From assembly GCA_001662425.1 (NCBI GenBank), contig BDDC01000005.1:11762-75761 (forward strand): a stretch of DNA of 64,000 bases. Reading direction: 5' to 3'. Of the stretch, positions 53,987 to 64,000 are shown one piece after another (position 1 is the first letter of the stretch; each line of letters begins with the position of its first letter). The stretch is from Chlamydomonas sphaeroides. Its lineage: Eukaryota > Chlorophyta > Chlorophyceae > Chlamydomonadales > Chlamydomonadaceae. The position numbers and the translations under genes were made by a program. The notes beneath the pieces are model-generated. The model did no database searches, was not told the DNA's origin, and worked only from the letters and a program-made list of their open reading frames with translations.

Positions 53987-56900
53987 TCACACGCCGCTCC
54001 GCTGCTGCCCGGCGCACGCGGCCTTATGCCTCGCCCGCCAGTCCGCCGTCTGGCACTCGCGGCTGCAGTACGCCACCGCGCCGCAGCCGCCGCACTCGCG
54101 CAGCCGCAGCGCCGCCTCGCTGTCGCCCGCCAGGTTGGCGCAGCCCTCGTGGCCGCACACCCGCATCAGCCCGGGCGCCGCGGACGGCGGCGGCCGCGCC
54201 CGCCGACGCCGCTTGTCCTTATCTGCCCGCCTTCGCTCCTCCGCCAACCAGGCTCCCTTGGCGGCCGCCCGTTCCGGCTGCTGCCACGCCGCCAGCACGT
54301 CAGCGGTGGCTCGCAACGACGTGGCCGCGCCCTGCAGCTCAGGCGCCAGGCGCTCGAGTCCAGCGGCGGCGTCCCGGAGCAGCTGCGGCGGCCAGGGTGG
54401 CGGCGGCGATGCAGCGGGGTTCTCGCCGCCGCCCTCTGCGGCCGCCACGCTCTCCTGCTCTTCGGCCACTGCCGCCGCTACGTACCGGCACACACCGCCA
54501 ACGTCGCGCAATACTGAGCATTTGAAGTCGTCAGACGGGGCCTCGCCCGCAGCCAGGGCCTCCAGCAGCCGCTGCAGGCACCACACGGCGCGCAGGNNNN
54601 NNNNNNNNNNNNNNNNNNNNNNNNNNNNNNNNNNNNNNNNNNNNNNNNNNNNNNNNNNNNNNNNNNNNNNNNNNNNNNNNNNNNNNNNNNNNNNNNNNNN
54701 NNNNNNNNNNNNNNNNNNNNNNNNNNNNNNNNNNNNNNNNNNNNNNNNNNNNNNNNNNNNNNNNNNNNNNNATGGCTGCAGCCGCTGCTGCTGCTGCTGG
54801 CCCCAGCGCACGGCGCCGCCGCGGCCGTGCGCCCGTCACGTGGCTCGGGTGCTGCGGCGAGCCCGTCGCGCGCCGTCGGAGCAGCGGCACTCGCGCCGCC
54901 AGCGCCCCCGGCAGCTGGCACAGCGCGGACACCGCTGGCGGCAGCAGCAGCAGTGGCGCCGACTGCGCCTTGGGGCCTCGGCAGCTCGCTGCCCGCGCCA
55001 ACGCTCACCGGGGCGACGGCGGTGGTCGCGACCGCCAGCAGCACCGCCAGCGCGTATGCGGTGCGCGCGCCCTTCTCGATGCCGTGGAAAGGCTTCCGCT
55101 GCAGCTCGGCGCGCCAGCACCCCAACAGGATGGGCAGCCCGCGGCACAGGGCGTAGGCCCTCACAGCCGCGAGGCGCCGCACCAGGTCCGGAGCCGCCGG
55201 AGCTGCCGGACCTGATGCCGGACCTGGTGCCGGACCTGATGCCGGACCTGGTGCCGGCGGCTTCGCAGCTGGCGGGTTGGCGTCCGGCCCCTCCGTTTCA
55301 CAACTCGCGGCCAGTGGCTCCAGAGCGGGCGGCTCTGGGGCCGGCGGCTCTAGGGCTGGCGGCTCCGCGGCCGCCGGCTCTGCGGCTTGTGGCCCATCAT
55401 GTTGACGCGCCTCCGCGTCAACCTGATAGGCCAGCGCACACCAGCTGACGCCGGCCAGGACCGCCCACAGGCTTGACTGCAGCGGCTGCTCGGCCTCCGC
55501 CGCCTCACCCTCCGCCCCGCCCTGGCTCAAAAGCAGCCGCACCAGCTTGTCGACGGTGGCCATGAGCGACGCCGCCTGCTGCGGCTCGCCGTACAGCAGC
55601 AGCACCGTCAGGCGGGAGCCAACTGGCAATGCCGCGATGCCGAAGATGCCCTGCAGCACCCTGCAAGTCGCGGTGGTGACGTCGTGCAGCACGCCCAGGC
55701 GGCCTGTGGCGCGCAGCAACGCCTCCAGGGCAGGCAGGAAGCCGCCAGCCAGCGCCGCAGCGACGTCGGGCGGCGGGGTGCCGGGCGGCGAGCGGTCTAT
55801 GGCGTGAGCGGGCGGGGTGGACGGCAAGGGCACGATCAGCAGGCACGTCGAGCCAGCGCGCCTGCAGGTTCCGAACGGTTCCCGCCCCCGCTGCCGCACG
55901 CTCCCCTACAGCTGATCGCAGCGCCCCGGCCTCACGGCGCCGCGAGAGGGCGGCTCGCCCGGCAACCCCACCTGCGCTGATCAGCACGTCCACACCCGCC
56001 AGCTCCAGCGGCCGCATGTCGTGCAGGTGGAGGCCTCCCGCCATATCATGGGGGCCGTGCTGCACGGCCTGCGCCAGCGCCGCCGCCAGCAGCCGCCACC
56101 ACTCAGCCAGCGCCCCCCCGGGCCGGCCCAGGCGCAGCGCTCCGCGGCCGGCCGCCAGCGCTGCCAGGGCAAGCCTCACGCCTTTCTCTGGTGCCAGCAC
56201 GCGGCTTGGCGCGCCGCCGCCGCCAGCACCCTGCGCGGTCTGCAGCCCCACGTTCGCCACCCGCAGAGCGAGCTCGACATGTAGCCTGCCCCTGCGGCTT
56301 GCGTCCGCGCCGCCGCTTGCGTCCGCAGCCTCCGCTGCGCCCGAGGCCGGCGGCCGGATGCTGACGAGTAGCGCTTGCAGCGGCCTCCACGCGGAGATGC
56401 CTGGGCCCTGCAGCTGCACTGCGTGCTGCACCGCCGGCGGCAGCCCGTACGACGGCCCGCCGTCGGCCGCGGCGAGGGCGGCAAGGCCGAGGCACTTGGC
56501 CGCGTGTTGCGCGCAGGGCCCCTGGAGTACGAGCCAGAACAGACACAGCGTGTCGCTGGAGGCCACGATGTTGTTGTTTGCCGCCGCAAGGCTGATGGTG
56601 CAGAGCATGTCGACAAAGGAAGAGGCCGCCTCCTGCAGCAGGCCGCGTGCGGTTGCGCGCTCGGGGTCGGCCGTTGCCAGCAGCTGCAGCAGCAGCCGCG
56701 CGCTGTGCTCAATGCAGCCGGAGCTGGCGAGCGCGGCGGCCAGCTGGCTGAAGAGCGCCTGTGCTGTAGCTGTCAGCTATAACTTATAGGTCGACATAAC
56801 CATACCGCGCACAATGTGCGATGTGGCAATGGAGGCTGAAGCCGCAAATTGCCAGGCGATGGCGCGCGGCCGCCCGGCCGCGGGCTCTAGCTGCAGTGCC

Positions 56901-57466
56901 GCTGCCGCGAGCTGGCGGCTGGAGGCTTGCAGCGCCTGAGCCGCCAGCAGGGCCCGAACCGCCTTGACAGTCGTTGCCCCACTGGCGCGCACCAGGCCTA
57001 ACTGTAGGGTCACACAGGCGTGCTGGAGCACTTGTGGGTACTCGGCGATGCGGCGGAGGCAGGGGCTGGCGCTTGCAGCTGTGGCGCCTGACTTGCCTCC
57101 GCTGCCGCTGGCCATGGCTGTATCGCCGCTGCTGGAGCGATCGCGCTGCGAGGTGCTATCACTGCTGCTGCTGAAAAGCTGCGGCGGCGTGGCGTGCAGG
57201 ACGGCGACGACCACGCGGACCAGGCCCTCGTGGTGCTCCTCAACGCGGGCAGCAGCGTCACCGTGACCGTCGTCCTTGGGGTCGCAAAAGTACGCCCCCG
57301 TCCTCAGCAGCTGCTCGGCAAGCCCCTCAAGAAAGATGTCCGGATGCAGCGTGGAGCTCGTGTCCAGCAAGCGGTCCGCAGCTGCGGGGAGGCGATTCAT
57401 TATTGCAGCTGCCGTTGCCGTCGCGCCTGCCGCTTCATGACGACCGCGCGCAAGTCGTGGTGGCAT
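53987..57466 (-). CDS. MYND-finger protein of about 1,100 aa
   Basis: Exons: 57466-56813, 56776-55900 and 55796-53987 (the last crosses an N gap). A better start may be the ATG at 57400 (MNRLPAAADRLLDTSS). The body is an Ala/Leu-rich helical array (for example LFSQLAAALASSGCIEHSAR and LLQLLATADPERATARGLLQ). A conserved block then follows (GSRLTVLLLYGEPQQAASLM), a Pro/Ala repeat linker, a weakly hydrophobic stretch, and a basic KDKRRRRARPP patch. The C-terminal zinc finger has the MYND order C-x4-C ... CGGCGAVAYCSREC ... H-x3-C (CGHEGC to HKAAC, about 54030-54170). MYND fingers bind proline-rich partners. This family is expanded in volvocine genomes and its function is unknown. The first intron is either a 36-base mini-intron or a premature stop; see findings. 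A truncated paralog lies at 33-559. Confidence 0.75.
54597..54771. other. Assembly gap (175 N)
   Basis: The gap falls within the last exon region of the MYND gene, next to Ala/Ser-rich CAG-type repeats. The frame differs on the two sides, so the true gap length or a hidden intron remains open. Confidence 0.95.
55200..55262 (-). repeat. 24-bp tandem coding repeat
   Basis: Units of ccggacctgatgccggacctggtg (plus-strand view) encode repeated PGPASGPA steps in the linker of the MYND gene. Confidence 0.8.
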
Positions 57467-58042
57467 GTTAGCTTATGCCGATGCGGCCAGACGACGGGAG
57501 TTGCCGTCCACAAGAGGCGCAGCCAGCTGTCCCGAGGGACACTCTGCTCTGCGTGCCTGGCTGATGCCAGCATAGGCCAAAAAAGACATTATGATCGGCG
57601 TAGCTCAGTGATAATGCAGCAGCTGGAGTTGGACACATGACCCTAGCTGTTATGTCGAGCGCAAGCAACGCCGCAGAGCGTAAAGTTAACTTCTCCGTGC
57701 ATCTCAGGAGAACAGGCGTGTAGTATAAAGGCCAGAAGGCGCGCCGTGAGCTGCGATGGGTGTCGCGTGGCGTGTCAAATACCCCACCGCCTCAAACCTG
57801 CAACAGTCCCGCCGTTTCCATGCAACGCTCCTCCTCCGCTGCAGTGACCGCCCTACGAGATTGCCTGGTGACGCATCTCTCTTGAAAAACCAGTTAGTCC
57901 CACCTGTCACTGCACCGCGTGCGATGGCGCGCAAGACCTAACTCTACTGATCGTTTTACGAACCAGGGCTGCGCTTCAAGCTAGTCTTCAGTGTCGGGCT
58001 GCATTTATCTGCATCTAACAGCGCGCAGTACCTCTGTGCGCA
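57467..58042. promoter_or_regulatory. Divergent region between MYND and aminotransferase genes
   Basis: The 576-bp spacer separates opposite start codons. It contains tagtataaaggccag at about 57720, a fair TATA-type box for the plus strand though 320 bases before the start codon used here. Confidence 0.4.
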
Positions 58043-61000
58043 ATGGCGCCCGCCGACATGCAAGGCTTGCAGGTGCGCCGAGCACCACGACCCTTTCGGC
58101 TAGTGTAACATGTCTCAATAACACTCAACTCTGTGGCCGTGTCGCGCCCGTGCCAACTGCCCTTCCGATTCCCCAACCCAACCCCCGCACAGGCTCTGCC
58201 TTCCTTCAAGCTTGAGGTGTGCGCACAATGCATCGCCCGCACAAGGCCTTGTGCCACAGCTCGATACCACTGCAAAATATCACGCCGCTGCCCTCGTGTC
58301 GCCTCCCGCCAGCCTGTGCGCGGTGGCCTGACCTGCTCCCTGGCACGCGCTGCCGAACCCCACCTGCCCTGCGTCCCGTGCCTCGCCGCGCAGCGCTACT
58401 TTGCCAAGTGGGAGTTCATCGCGCCGCACCTGCTGTGCTGCTCCGACTGCGAGCCGCTCACGCTGCCCGAGCTGCTGGCGATGGCGGACAAGGACGGGCT
58501 CGCCAGGCAGGACGTGGGGTCGTGGGCCCTGCCCCGGATAACGTCAACGTTTAGCCGTTTGGACAGGGTCACCTCCGGGGTGATTGCAAGGGCTTCGCCC
58601 CGTCTGCGGAAAGCCTCATGCAAACCCAGCAACGTATGAGCCCATTGCGTTGGCGGCGCGTTCGTGCCTAGCACAGCTAGGTCCCGGCAAGCCGCATGGG
58701 CGCTGACGTTGGCCATGCGCCAAGCCCAGCCCGGCGGCGCGTGTTCCGTATGTTTGATGCGGGGCGGCCGGCGGGAGGGCCCGCGCTAGCTCGACACCAT
58801 GCCTGGCTCCATGCCCGGCCCCTACTCGCCCGCCCGCCCGCACCACCTTTGCGCTGGGCGCAGGTGGGAGAACCTGAGGCTGGGCTACGGCGAGCCGCGC
58901 GGCCTTCCGGTGAGGCCCTGGAGCGCGGACGCGGCACGAAACCCACAGGCTTAGCGCACGGGTTGAGCGCCAGGCTTGGGCATGGCCGCCACCACCTGCG
59001 CGGCCAGCAACTTTACGGTCGCAACTGCACAGGAGCACGGGGTGCCACGTGCGGCCCCACCGCGCCCAACCTCGCTACCAGCAGCGCGGCCGCGGCACGC
59101 GCACGCAGCAGCCGGCGCGGCGCGGGCGGGGACCGGCAGCTCAGCAGCTTCTGCGCCGCCGCCGCAAGGCACCACGGGCGCCGTGCCGAGCCACGCTCAT
59201 GCCGGCCCCATGCACCGCAACCGCTGCAGGAGCTGCGGCAGGAGGTGTGCGGCCTGTACGACACCGTACGGCCCGAGGGCGTCATTGTGGCGGCGCCGCA
59301 GGAGTGTGAGCGCCCGCCGCCGCCCGGGGCCCTCACACGCGTACGGCTCGCTTGCGGTCGTGCGGCGCCGTCGCAGCCGCGCAACGAGGCGGCCGTGTGC
59401 TCGCCATGCATGCATGCTGCACGTAAACCACCGCTGCGGTCATCATGTGCGGTACCGCTCCTTGCCCCCGCGTCCCCCCGCCTGGCGGCCCGCAGGCATC
59501 TACCTGGCCATGACGGCGCTCCTCAAGCCTGGGGACCACGTGGTGGGTTGCCGTTGGCGGTTGACGGTTGGATGCCAACGGGACTACGCTCCTACGCCCC
59601 TACACTCGCCGCAGCCCGTGGTGCCCGCCGTCGAAGCTTGTACACGAGCACATCGGCACGCGCCGTGCCGAGTTTGGAAGTGCGCTCCGCTCAACCCGAG
59701 CCCGACAGCCGCGCATGCCGCTCCGCCAGCACTTGGCCCGAGCCAGTGGCTCGGAAGGCTGCGTCGTGTCTTGTGCGGCACGCGGCGTCCTCCCCACCGC
59801 CGCGTGCCCCAGGTGGCGACCTTCCCCGGCGCCGCAGCATGGGTTACACACGTCCGCACGTGCACATCCCTGAAACCCTGCATGTATCCATCGCCGTCGT
59901 CGCCCTCCTCCGCACCGTGGCCCAGGTCGTGACCTTCCCTGGCTACCAGTCGCTGTTCCAGATGGCGGCCTCGCTGGGCTGCCAGGTCAGCAGGGCGGTC
60001 GCTTTCATCAGACGTCTTGTTTTGTCTTGTACGCAAGCCCTCAGCAAGACCAGATTCGTAGTCGGCCATCCAAGCACACGGCCGCTCTGCAGGTCAGCAT
60101 GTGGACGGCGCGGTTGGCCGACGACGGCGGCAGCGCCTTCGACCTGGACGACTTCAAGGTGCGCCGCCGGGTGGCCAGGCGCGCCGGCGCGGCAGCCGGC
60201 TGCGTCACAGCGAGGCGATTTCGAAACAGCGGGCATCTCACTTTCAGGCACTCCGACGGCGATGCCTCGCCCTGCCATGCCTATTCCTGTCCCAAGCGGC
60301 GTCACGCTGGCGTGGCCTCCCCGCCGTGGTCCTGCTTGCACCGCCGCCACCCTCCCGCAGGCGCTGCTTCGGCCCAACACCGCCGCCGTAGTGGTCAACT
60401 TCCCTCACAACCCCACCGGCTGGCTGCCCAGCGCGGCGCAGTGGTCTGAGCTGGTGGCGGACTGCCGCCAGGCGGGGGCGGTGCTCTTCTCAGACGAGAT
60501 GTACCGCCTCATGGGTAGGGACTGGGGCACCCTAAGGCTGCTGCTGTTAGTATATCACGCTATGGACATGAGCTCATCCTTGTTGTATGAGCCTCTTGCT
60601 AAGTGTGCGGACGAGACGCACTGGCTCATGGATAGGGACTAGGGAGGGCGCATGTTGATGACGCCACCGCGCAGCAGGTTGCCGCGTCACCGGGCCCCGG
60701 TTGAAGCCTGGAGCCGCGCACCACCGCGCCATGAACGATTCGGGGCGCGCCTCAACTGCCCCGGCCTGCGACCCACGACGCAGAGTTCGACCCGGCTGCT
60801 CGGCTGCCCAGTGCCGTTGACACGTACGAGCGAGCCATCACTCTGAGCGGTGTTAGCAAGGTACGGCACGCCCATGTGTTTTCCTGCATCGTACGGTGCA
60901 CGTACGACACCCGCCATTGTGAACCGCACGCCCCCGCCCAGGCCTTTGGGCTGCCGGGCCTGCGAGTCGGCTGGCTCGCCGTTCGGCCCGAGCTGTACGG

Positions 61001-62520
61001 CTTCCTGGACCGTGTGGCGGAGCTTAAGGACTACACCACCATCTGCAACGCCGCGCCCAGCGAGGTACGCCGGCTGCCGTGCTTATCGTACTGTGCACAC
61101 GCTTTCGTGATGCCGTGCTTGCCGGAATCTTGGCTGCATGGCTGCACCTCCCCGCTCACGACGGCGGCAAGCCAAGCGGCGCTCGCTGGGGGGCGAAGAG
61201 CTGCGGGGCTTGCTCTCTCGCCCTCCGTGGCGGTGTCTTTTGGAGAATAGAGAACGAATGTTCTAGGTTTGCATGACCAAGCAACAGAGTCCACAGAGTT
61301 GCTGCTCTGGTAACTTGTTCCAGCACTTGCAGGCGAGAACGCTTCTATAGGGCCCGCTCAGGACCCTCCGGCCATGCCGTACATACGGTTCCCCAGTCGG
61401 ACACCTATCTCAGGGCACTACGCCGTATGAACTTCAGCATGCCCGCACAACTTCCCGTGCAAACCAATGCTCCGTTCAATTGTATCTATAGAGTCTCACT
61501 CTCTATAGTCTGGTTACAGCTTATGGGCTGTAACTTCATGATAGAAGCTGAGCGGTCACGTCACGTGCCGTTACCCGGTATGCTACAGCAGTGTCCCTGC
61601 TCCCCAAAGTGCTGGCGTTGGATGCGGTGCTGCGCCCCCAGGCGTTCGCTTATTATAACTATGATTTTAACTATGATCATAATACCATTATGCGGTGCTG
61701 CCATGCACTATGTACCGTCGCTCCGCCGTGATTCCCCCCTTTAGGTGCTGGCGCTCATAGCGCTGCGCGCCCGGCAACCCATCCTGGACCGCAGCCTGGC
61801 GGTGGTGCGGTCCAACCTGGCGGCGCTGGAGGCCTTCGTGGCGCGGTGGGCGGACGTGTTTGCGTACCGCCCGCCCGCCGCGGGCTCGGTGGCCTTCCCC
61901 AGGTGCGTCGCTGGCTGGGCCTGGGTCGGGTGCGGGGGCTGGGGCTGGCACAGACGTGGAGCTGTGCTTGGGGCAAGAGGGGCGGGAGCTACCAAGCGGT
62001 CACGCAGCAGAGGGAGGCCAGGCGCGTTCACGCGCTGGCCGGGCTCGGAGCCTCGGGCTGGGGCCAGGGTGTGGGGAAGGCGTGGCCGCGGGTGCTCCAG
62101 CGAAGCTGCAGCGAGGACGTGCTGCCGGGCTGCCGGGCTGCTGGGCAGTCCTCGTGCAACACCCCCACCCAATGCAGCACTCGATGCCATGTCGCCCACG
62201 CCGCTGCCCGCGACCGCAGGCTCGTCGACCCCGCCGCTGCGGTCCGCACCTTTGGCGGCGGCGGCGACGGTAGCGCCGGCGGCGACGCGGGCAACGGCGC
62301 CGCGGCCGGCAGCTTGGGGCAGCCCGTCGAGGCCTTTTGCGACGCTGTGGTGCAGGGCTGCGGCGTGCTGCTGCTGCCGGCCACGGTGTACGACCACACG
62401 CCCAGCGCGGCGGGTGGGCACTTCCGGGTGGGGCTAGGCCGGCGGGACCTGCCGCGCTGCCTCGAGGTGCTGGGCGCGTGGCTGGAGGGGCGGCGGCGCG
62501 GGGCAGGCGGCGGCGCGTGA
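58043..62520 (+). CDS. PLP-dependent aminotransferase, class I/II fold, 416 aa
   Basis: Twelve exons join in phase: 58043-58072, 58394-58506, 58864-58909, 59230-59305, 59496-59542, 59926-59985, 60093-60158, 60361-60514, 60784-60860, 60942-61064, 61745-61902 and 62220-62520. The intron after 58506 has a GC donor (CAG/GCAGGA). Fold-type I landmarks are in order: ENLRLGYGEPRGLPELR (N-terminal glycine loop), GIYLAMTALLKPGDHV-like strand, VVTFPGYQSLFQMA, the PLP-binding NFPHNPTG, FSDEMYR with the cofactor-contacting Asp/Tyr, the Schiff-base lysine in TLSGVSK (Lys 60858-60860), GLRVGWLAV, and the C-terminal LLLPATVYDH ... HFRVGLGR with the substrate carboxylate-binding Arg. No transit peptide is evident, so it is probably cytosolic. 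The exact amino acid substrate cannot be read from the sequence. Length is normal. Confidence 0.88.
60494..60645. repeat. Exon-donor junction echoed in the intron (case 3)
   Basis: The bases around the exon end at 60514 (gacgagatgtaccgcctcat, gggtagggactgggg) recur at 60611-60645 at about 80 percent identity, a spacing of 117 bp. In the copy the donor GT reads AT. Confidence 0.7.
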
Positions 62521-63402
62521 CGCGGCTGCGCGGCGGGGCTGGCCTGGTTGGAGGTTGGTGCGGGTGCGCGGCGTGGGTGCTCGACAGTGGCGGCCACGGG
62601 ATGGGCATGACATTACACGAGGGCCGACGTTATGGGCGTTTGCGCGTGCGGCTTGCAAGCATGGTCACATTCACATAGCCCCAATTCAGGCAGCCCCAAT
62701 CCACACAGCGGCTCGAGGCAAATCGTCATTCATGCATAGGAGATATCGATGAATTCACGTTTACGCAGGTTACAGATGTTCCTCCTTTGACTCGTTCTAG
62801 CTTGTAATATGCATCCGGCCGCATAGCCCAGCTGGCCGTGTCCGGGGCCGTGTCGGGAGGCGCGCTAGCTGAGTCACTGCTCAGCGGTGCGGGCTTCGCC
62901 ATCGGGCTCCCCGCCTGCGCGGAGCATAATCACAGCAGGCCAGCATCGCGTTGGGGCGGGAGGTATCCTTCACGGCGTTCAACATTGGGCCGAACCCGCT
63001 GCTGGTGCCTGTGCCACCGCACGCACGGGCCCTGGGTCCTCGTTCCGACCGAGGTCCGCGCCGTCGCCACGATGTCGTGAAGCTGACGACACGGAAGAGC
63101 CAAGCAGCCGCCGCGCAGAGGGGCCCCGCCTGCGGTGCCAGGGACCGGCGGCGGATTTTTGTGGCATAAGAACGAATGTGGATACACCTGGCGGCGGTTG
63201 TGCAATGCAGGCAGGCGGATGGCACGCGGAGGGACTCGGCCGCGGCTCCGCCAGCAGGCGCAGGACGCAGGTCACCAGCGCACTGCCTTGGCCGGCGCAT
63301 GCAATGGCGGAGCGTCCTGTCTCCCCCCACCGGAATCTTGTGATTCACGTGCTGCCGTCCCAGAGGTCGGACCCATGAACGAGCCGAGCCTTGGGAGCTT
63401 AC
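62521..63402. other. Region between convergent genes, no firm exon
   Basis: The region holds the 3' UTR of the aminotransferase and possibly further 3' exons of the Ala-rich minus-strand gene. No splice-consistent exon could be fixed. Confidence 0.4.
62803..62807 (+). terminator. TGTAA polyadenylation signal of the aminotransferase
   Basis: TGTAA lies about 280 bases after the stop codon, at the usual position for a volvocine poly(A) signal. Confidence 0.55.
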
Positions 63403-64000
63403 GGTGGCGCGTGCCTGGACAATGACCAGGAGGCTGACAGGCACAGCCAGCACTGCTGCCTGGGAGCCGGTGGCGCAGGGCTGGGCGGCGTAGGCGAAGG
63501 CGGCGGCGGGGGCGGGCTGGGAGGCCAGGGGGGGCTGGGCGGCGGCGGCATGGGCGAAGGCGGAGGCGGCGGCGGGCTCGGGGGGTGCGGCGGCGTTGGC
63601 GGGGGCGGCCGAGGGGCCGGAGGGCGCCTGCGGGACGGGGCGGGCATCGCTTCTGCTTCATGAGCCTCATGAGAACTATGCAACCCGGCGTGGCGCGAGC
63701 GCCACTTCGCGTAGTCAATGCCACCAACGTAAGAGGGATGGGGATCGAGGACTGCCGTGGGCAGCAGTCCCCCGGCTGGCTTACTTGGGCGGGAGCGGCG
63801 GCCTCGGCGGTCTGATTGGGCTTGGCGGCCGTGGCGGCCGTGGCGGGCTGGGCGGCCCTGGCGGCCTCGGGGGCGGGCTGAATGGCCTTGGCGGTCTTGG
63901 CGGCGAGGGTAGGCGTGGGGGTCGTGGCGGCCGGGGTGGTGACGGCGGCTTGGGCGTTGACGGCGGCCTGGGAGGCGACCGCGGGGGCTTTGGCGGGAAT
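63403..64000 (-). CDS. Ala/Pro-rich protein, partial at the right edge
   Basis: Two exons in phase 0 are visible: 64000-63785 (open at the edge, GTAAGC donor) and 63627-63403 (CAG acceptor, GTAAGC donor). Both use almost only C-ending codons, which supports coding on this strand. The first exon reads like a Lys/Ala/Pro linker (AKAPAVASQAAVNAQAAV, later AAKTAKAIQPAPEAARAA). The second is Ala/Pro-rich (AFAHAAAAQPPLASQPAP, FAYAAQPC) and ends with a hydrophobic stretch SQAAVLAVPVSLLVIVQARA that might be a membrane anchor. No family was recognised, and start and stop are not in view or not determined. A Gly-rich protein on the plus strand is the alternative, but its codon use is poor. Confidence 0.45.

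Noticed and set aside
57598..57640. tRNA-like start (ggcgtagctcagtgataatg) with an A-box.
   Set aside because: No B-box (ggttcgantcc) follows at the right distance and no cloverleaf can be drawn. Only the A-box-like half is present.
63399..63683. Minus-strand Pro-Pro-Ser frame that looks like a pherophorin hydroxyproline-rich rod.
   Set aside because: It is a shifted reading of the Ala-rich exon 63627-63403. The Ala frame has the in-phase splice borders and C-ending codons, and the Pro frame has neither.
63470..63990. Plus-strand Gly-rich protein with GGLGG repeats.
   Set aside because: Third codon positions are mixed and the frame is interrupted by a stop at 63661. The minus-strand frame fits the codon bias of the window better.

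Overview
The window is nuclear DNA of a green alga, most probably a volvocine (chlamydomonadalean) species. The evidence is high GC, C-ending codons (GCC, CCC, AAC), one intron every 50-250 coding bases, TGTAA polyadenylation signals, Ser-Pro linkers, a TON2/FASS gene (rootlet and basal-body regulator) and MYND-finger paralogs. Nothing bacterial, plasmid-like or viral was seen. There are two assembly gaps (15315-15690 and 54597-54771). Exon models were built by hand from reading frame, splice consensus, phase continuity and comparison of internal repeats.

Left part (1-11.4 kb): a truncated MYND-family paralog fragment, then two divergent genes: a 309-residue coiled-coil protein (minus) and a 1,071-residue protein with a UBZ4-like zinc finger (plus), followed by 1.7 kb of apparently non-coding DNA.

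Centre (11.4-35.7 kb): the main find is one plus-strand gene with about 58 exons whose phases join into a single frame of about 3,847 codons. It encodes a signal peptide, three copies of a secreted glycoside-hydrolase-like module (A, B, C), six EGF-like units between them, a thrombospondin-1-like segment, a Ser-Pro rod, a saposin-like Cys segment, a long REJ/polycystin-like ectodomain, one transmembrane helix and a short tail. Exons cross the module borders, so this is one polypeptide. Module A has lost both glutamates predicted to be catalytic; B and C keep them.

Right part (36-64 kb): TON2/FASS (PP2A B'' subunit, minus) carries a 383-bp near-perfect foldback in an intron. It shares a 325-bp divergent promoter with an Ala-rich helical, possibly organelle-targeted protein of about 1,565 residues (plus). 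Next come a 53-residue KGG-like protein (minus), two tandem paralogous small disordered proteins (plus), a 175-residue probable nuclear protein (plus), an orphan copy of the last exon of the UBZ gene, a full-length MYND-finger gene (minus), a PLP aminotransferase (plus), and an Ala-rich gene cut by the right edge (minus).

Two features run through the whole window. GC-AG introns are unusually common: nine are supported by frame. Three exon-donor junctions are also echoed about 110 bp downstream inside their introns.
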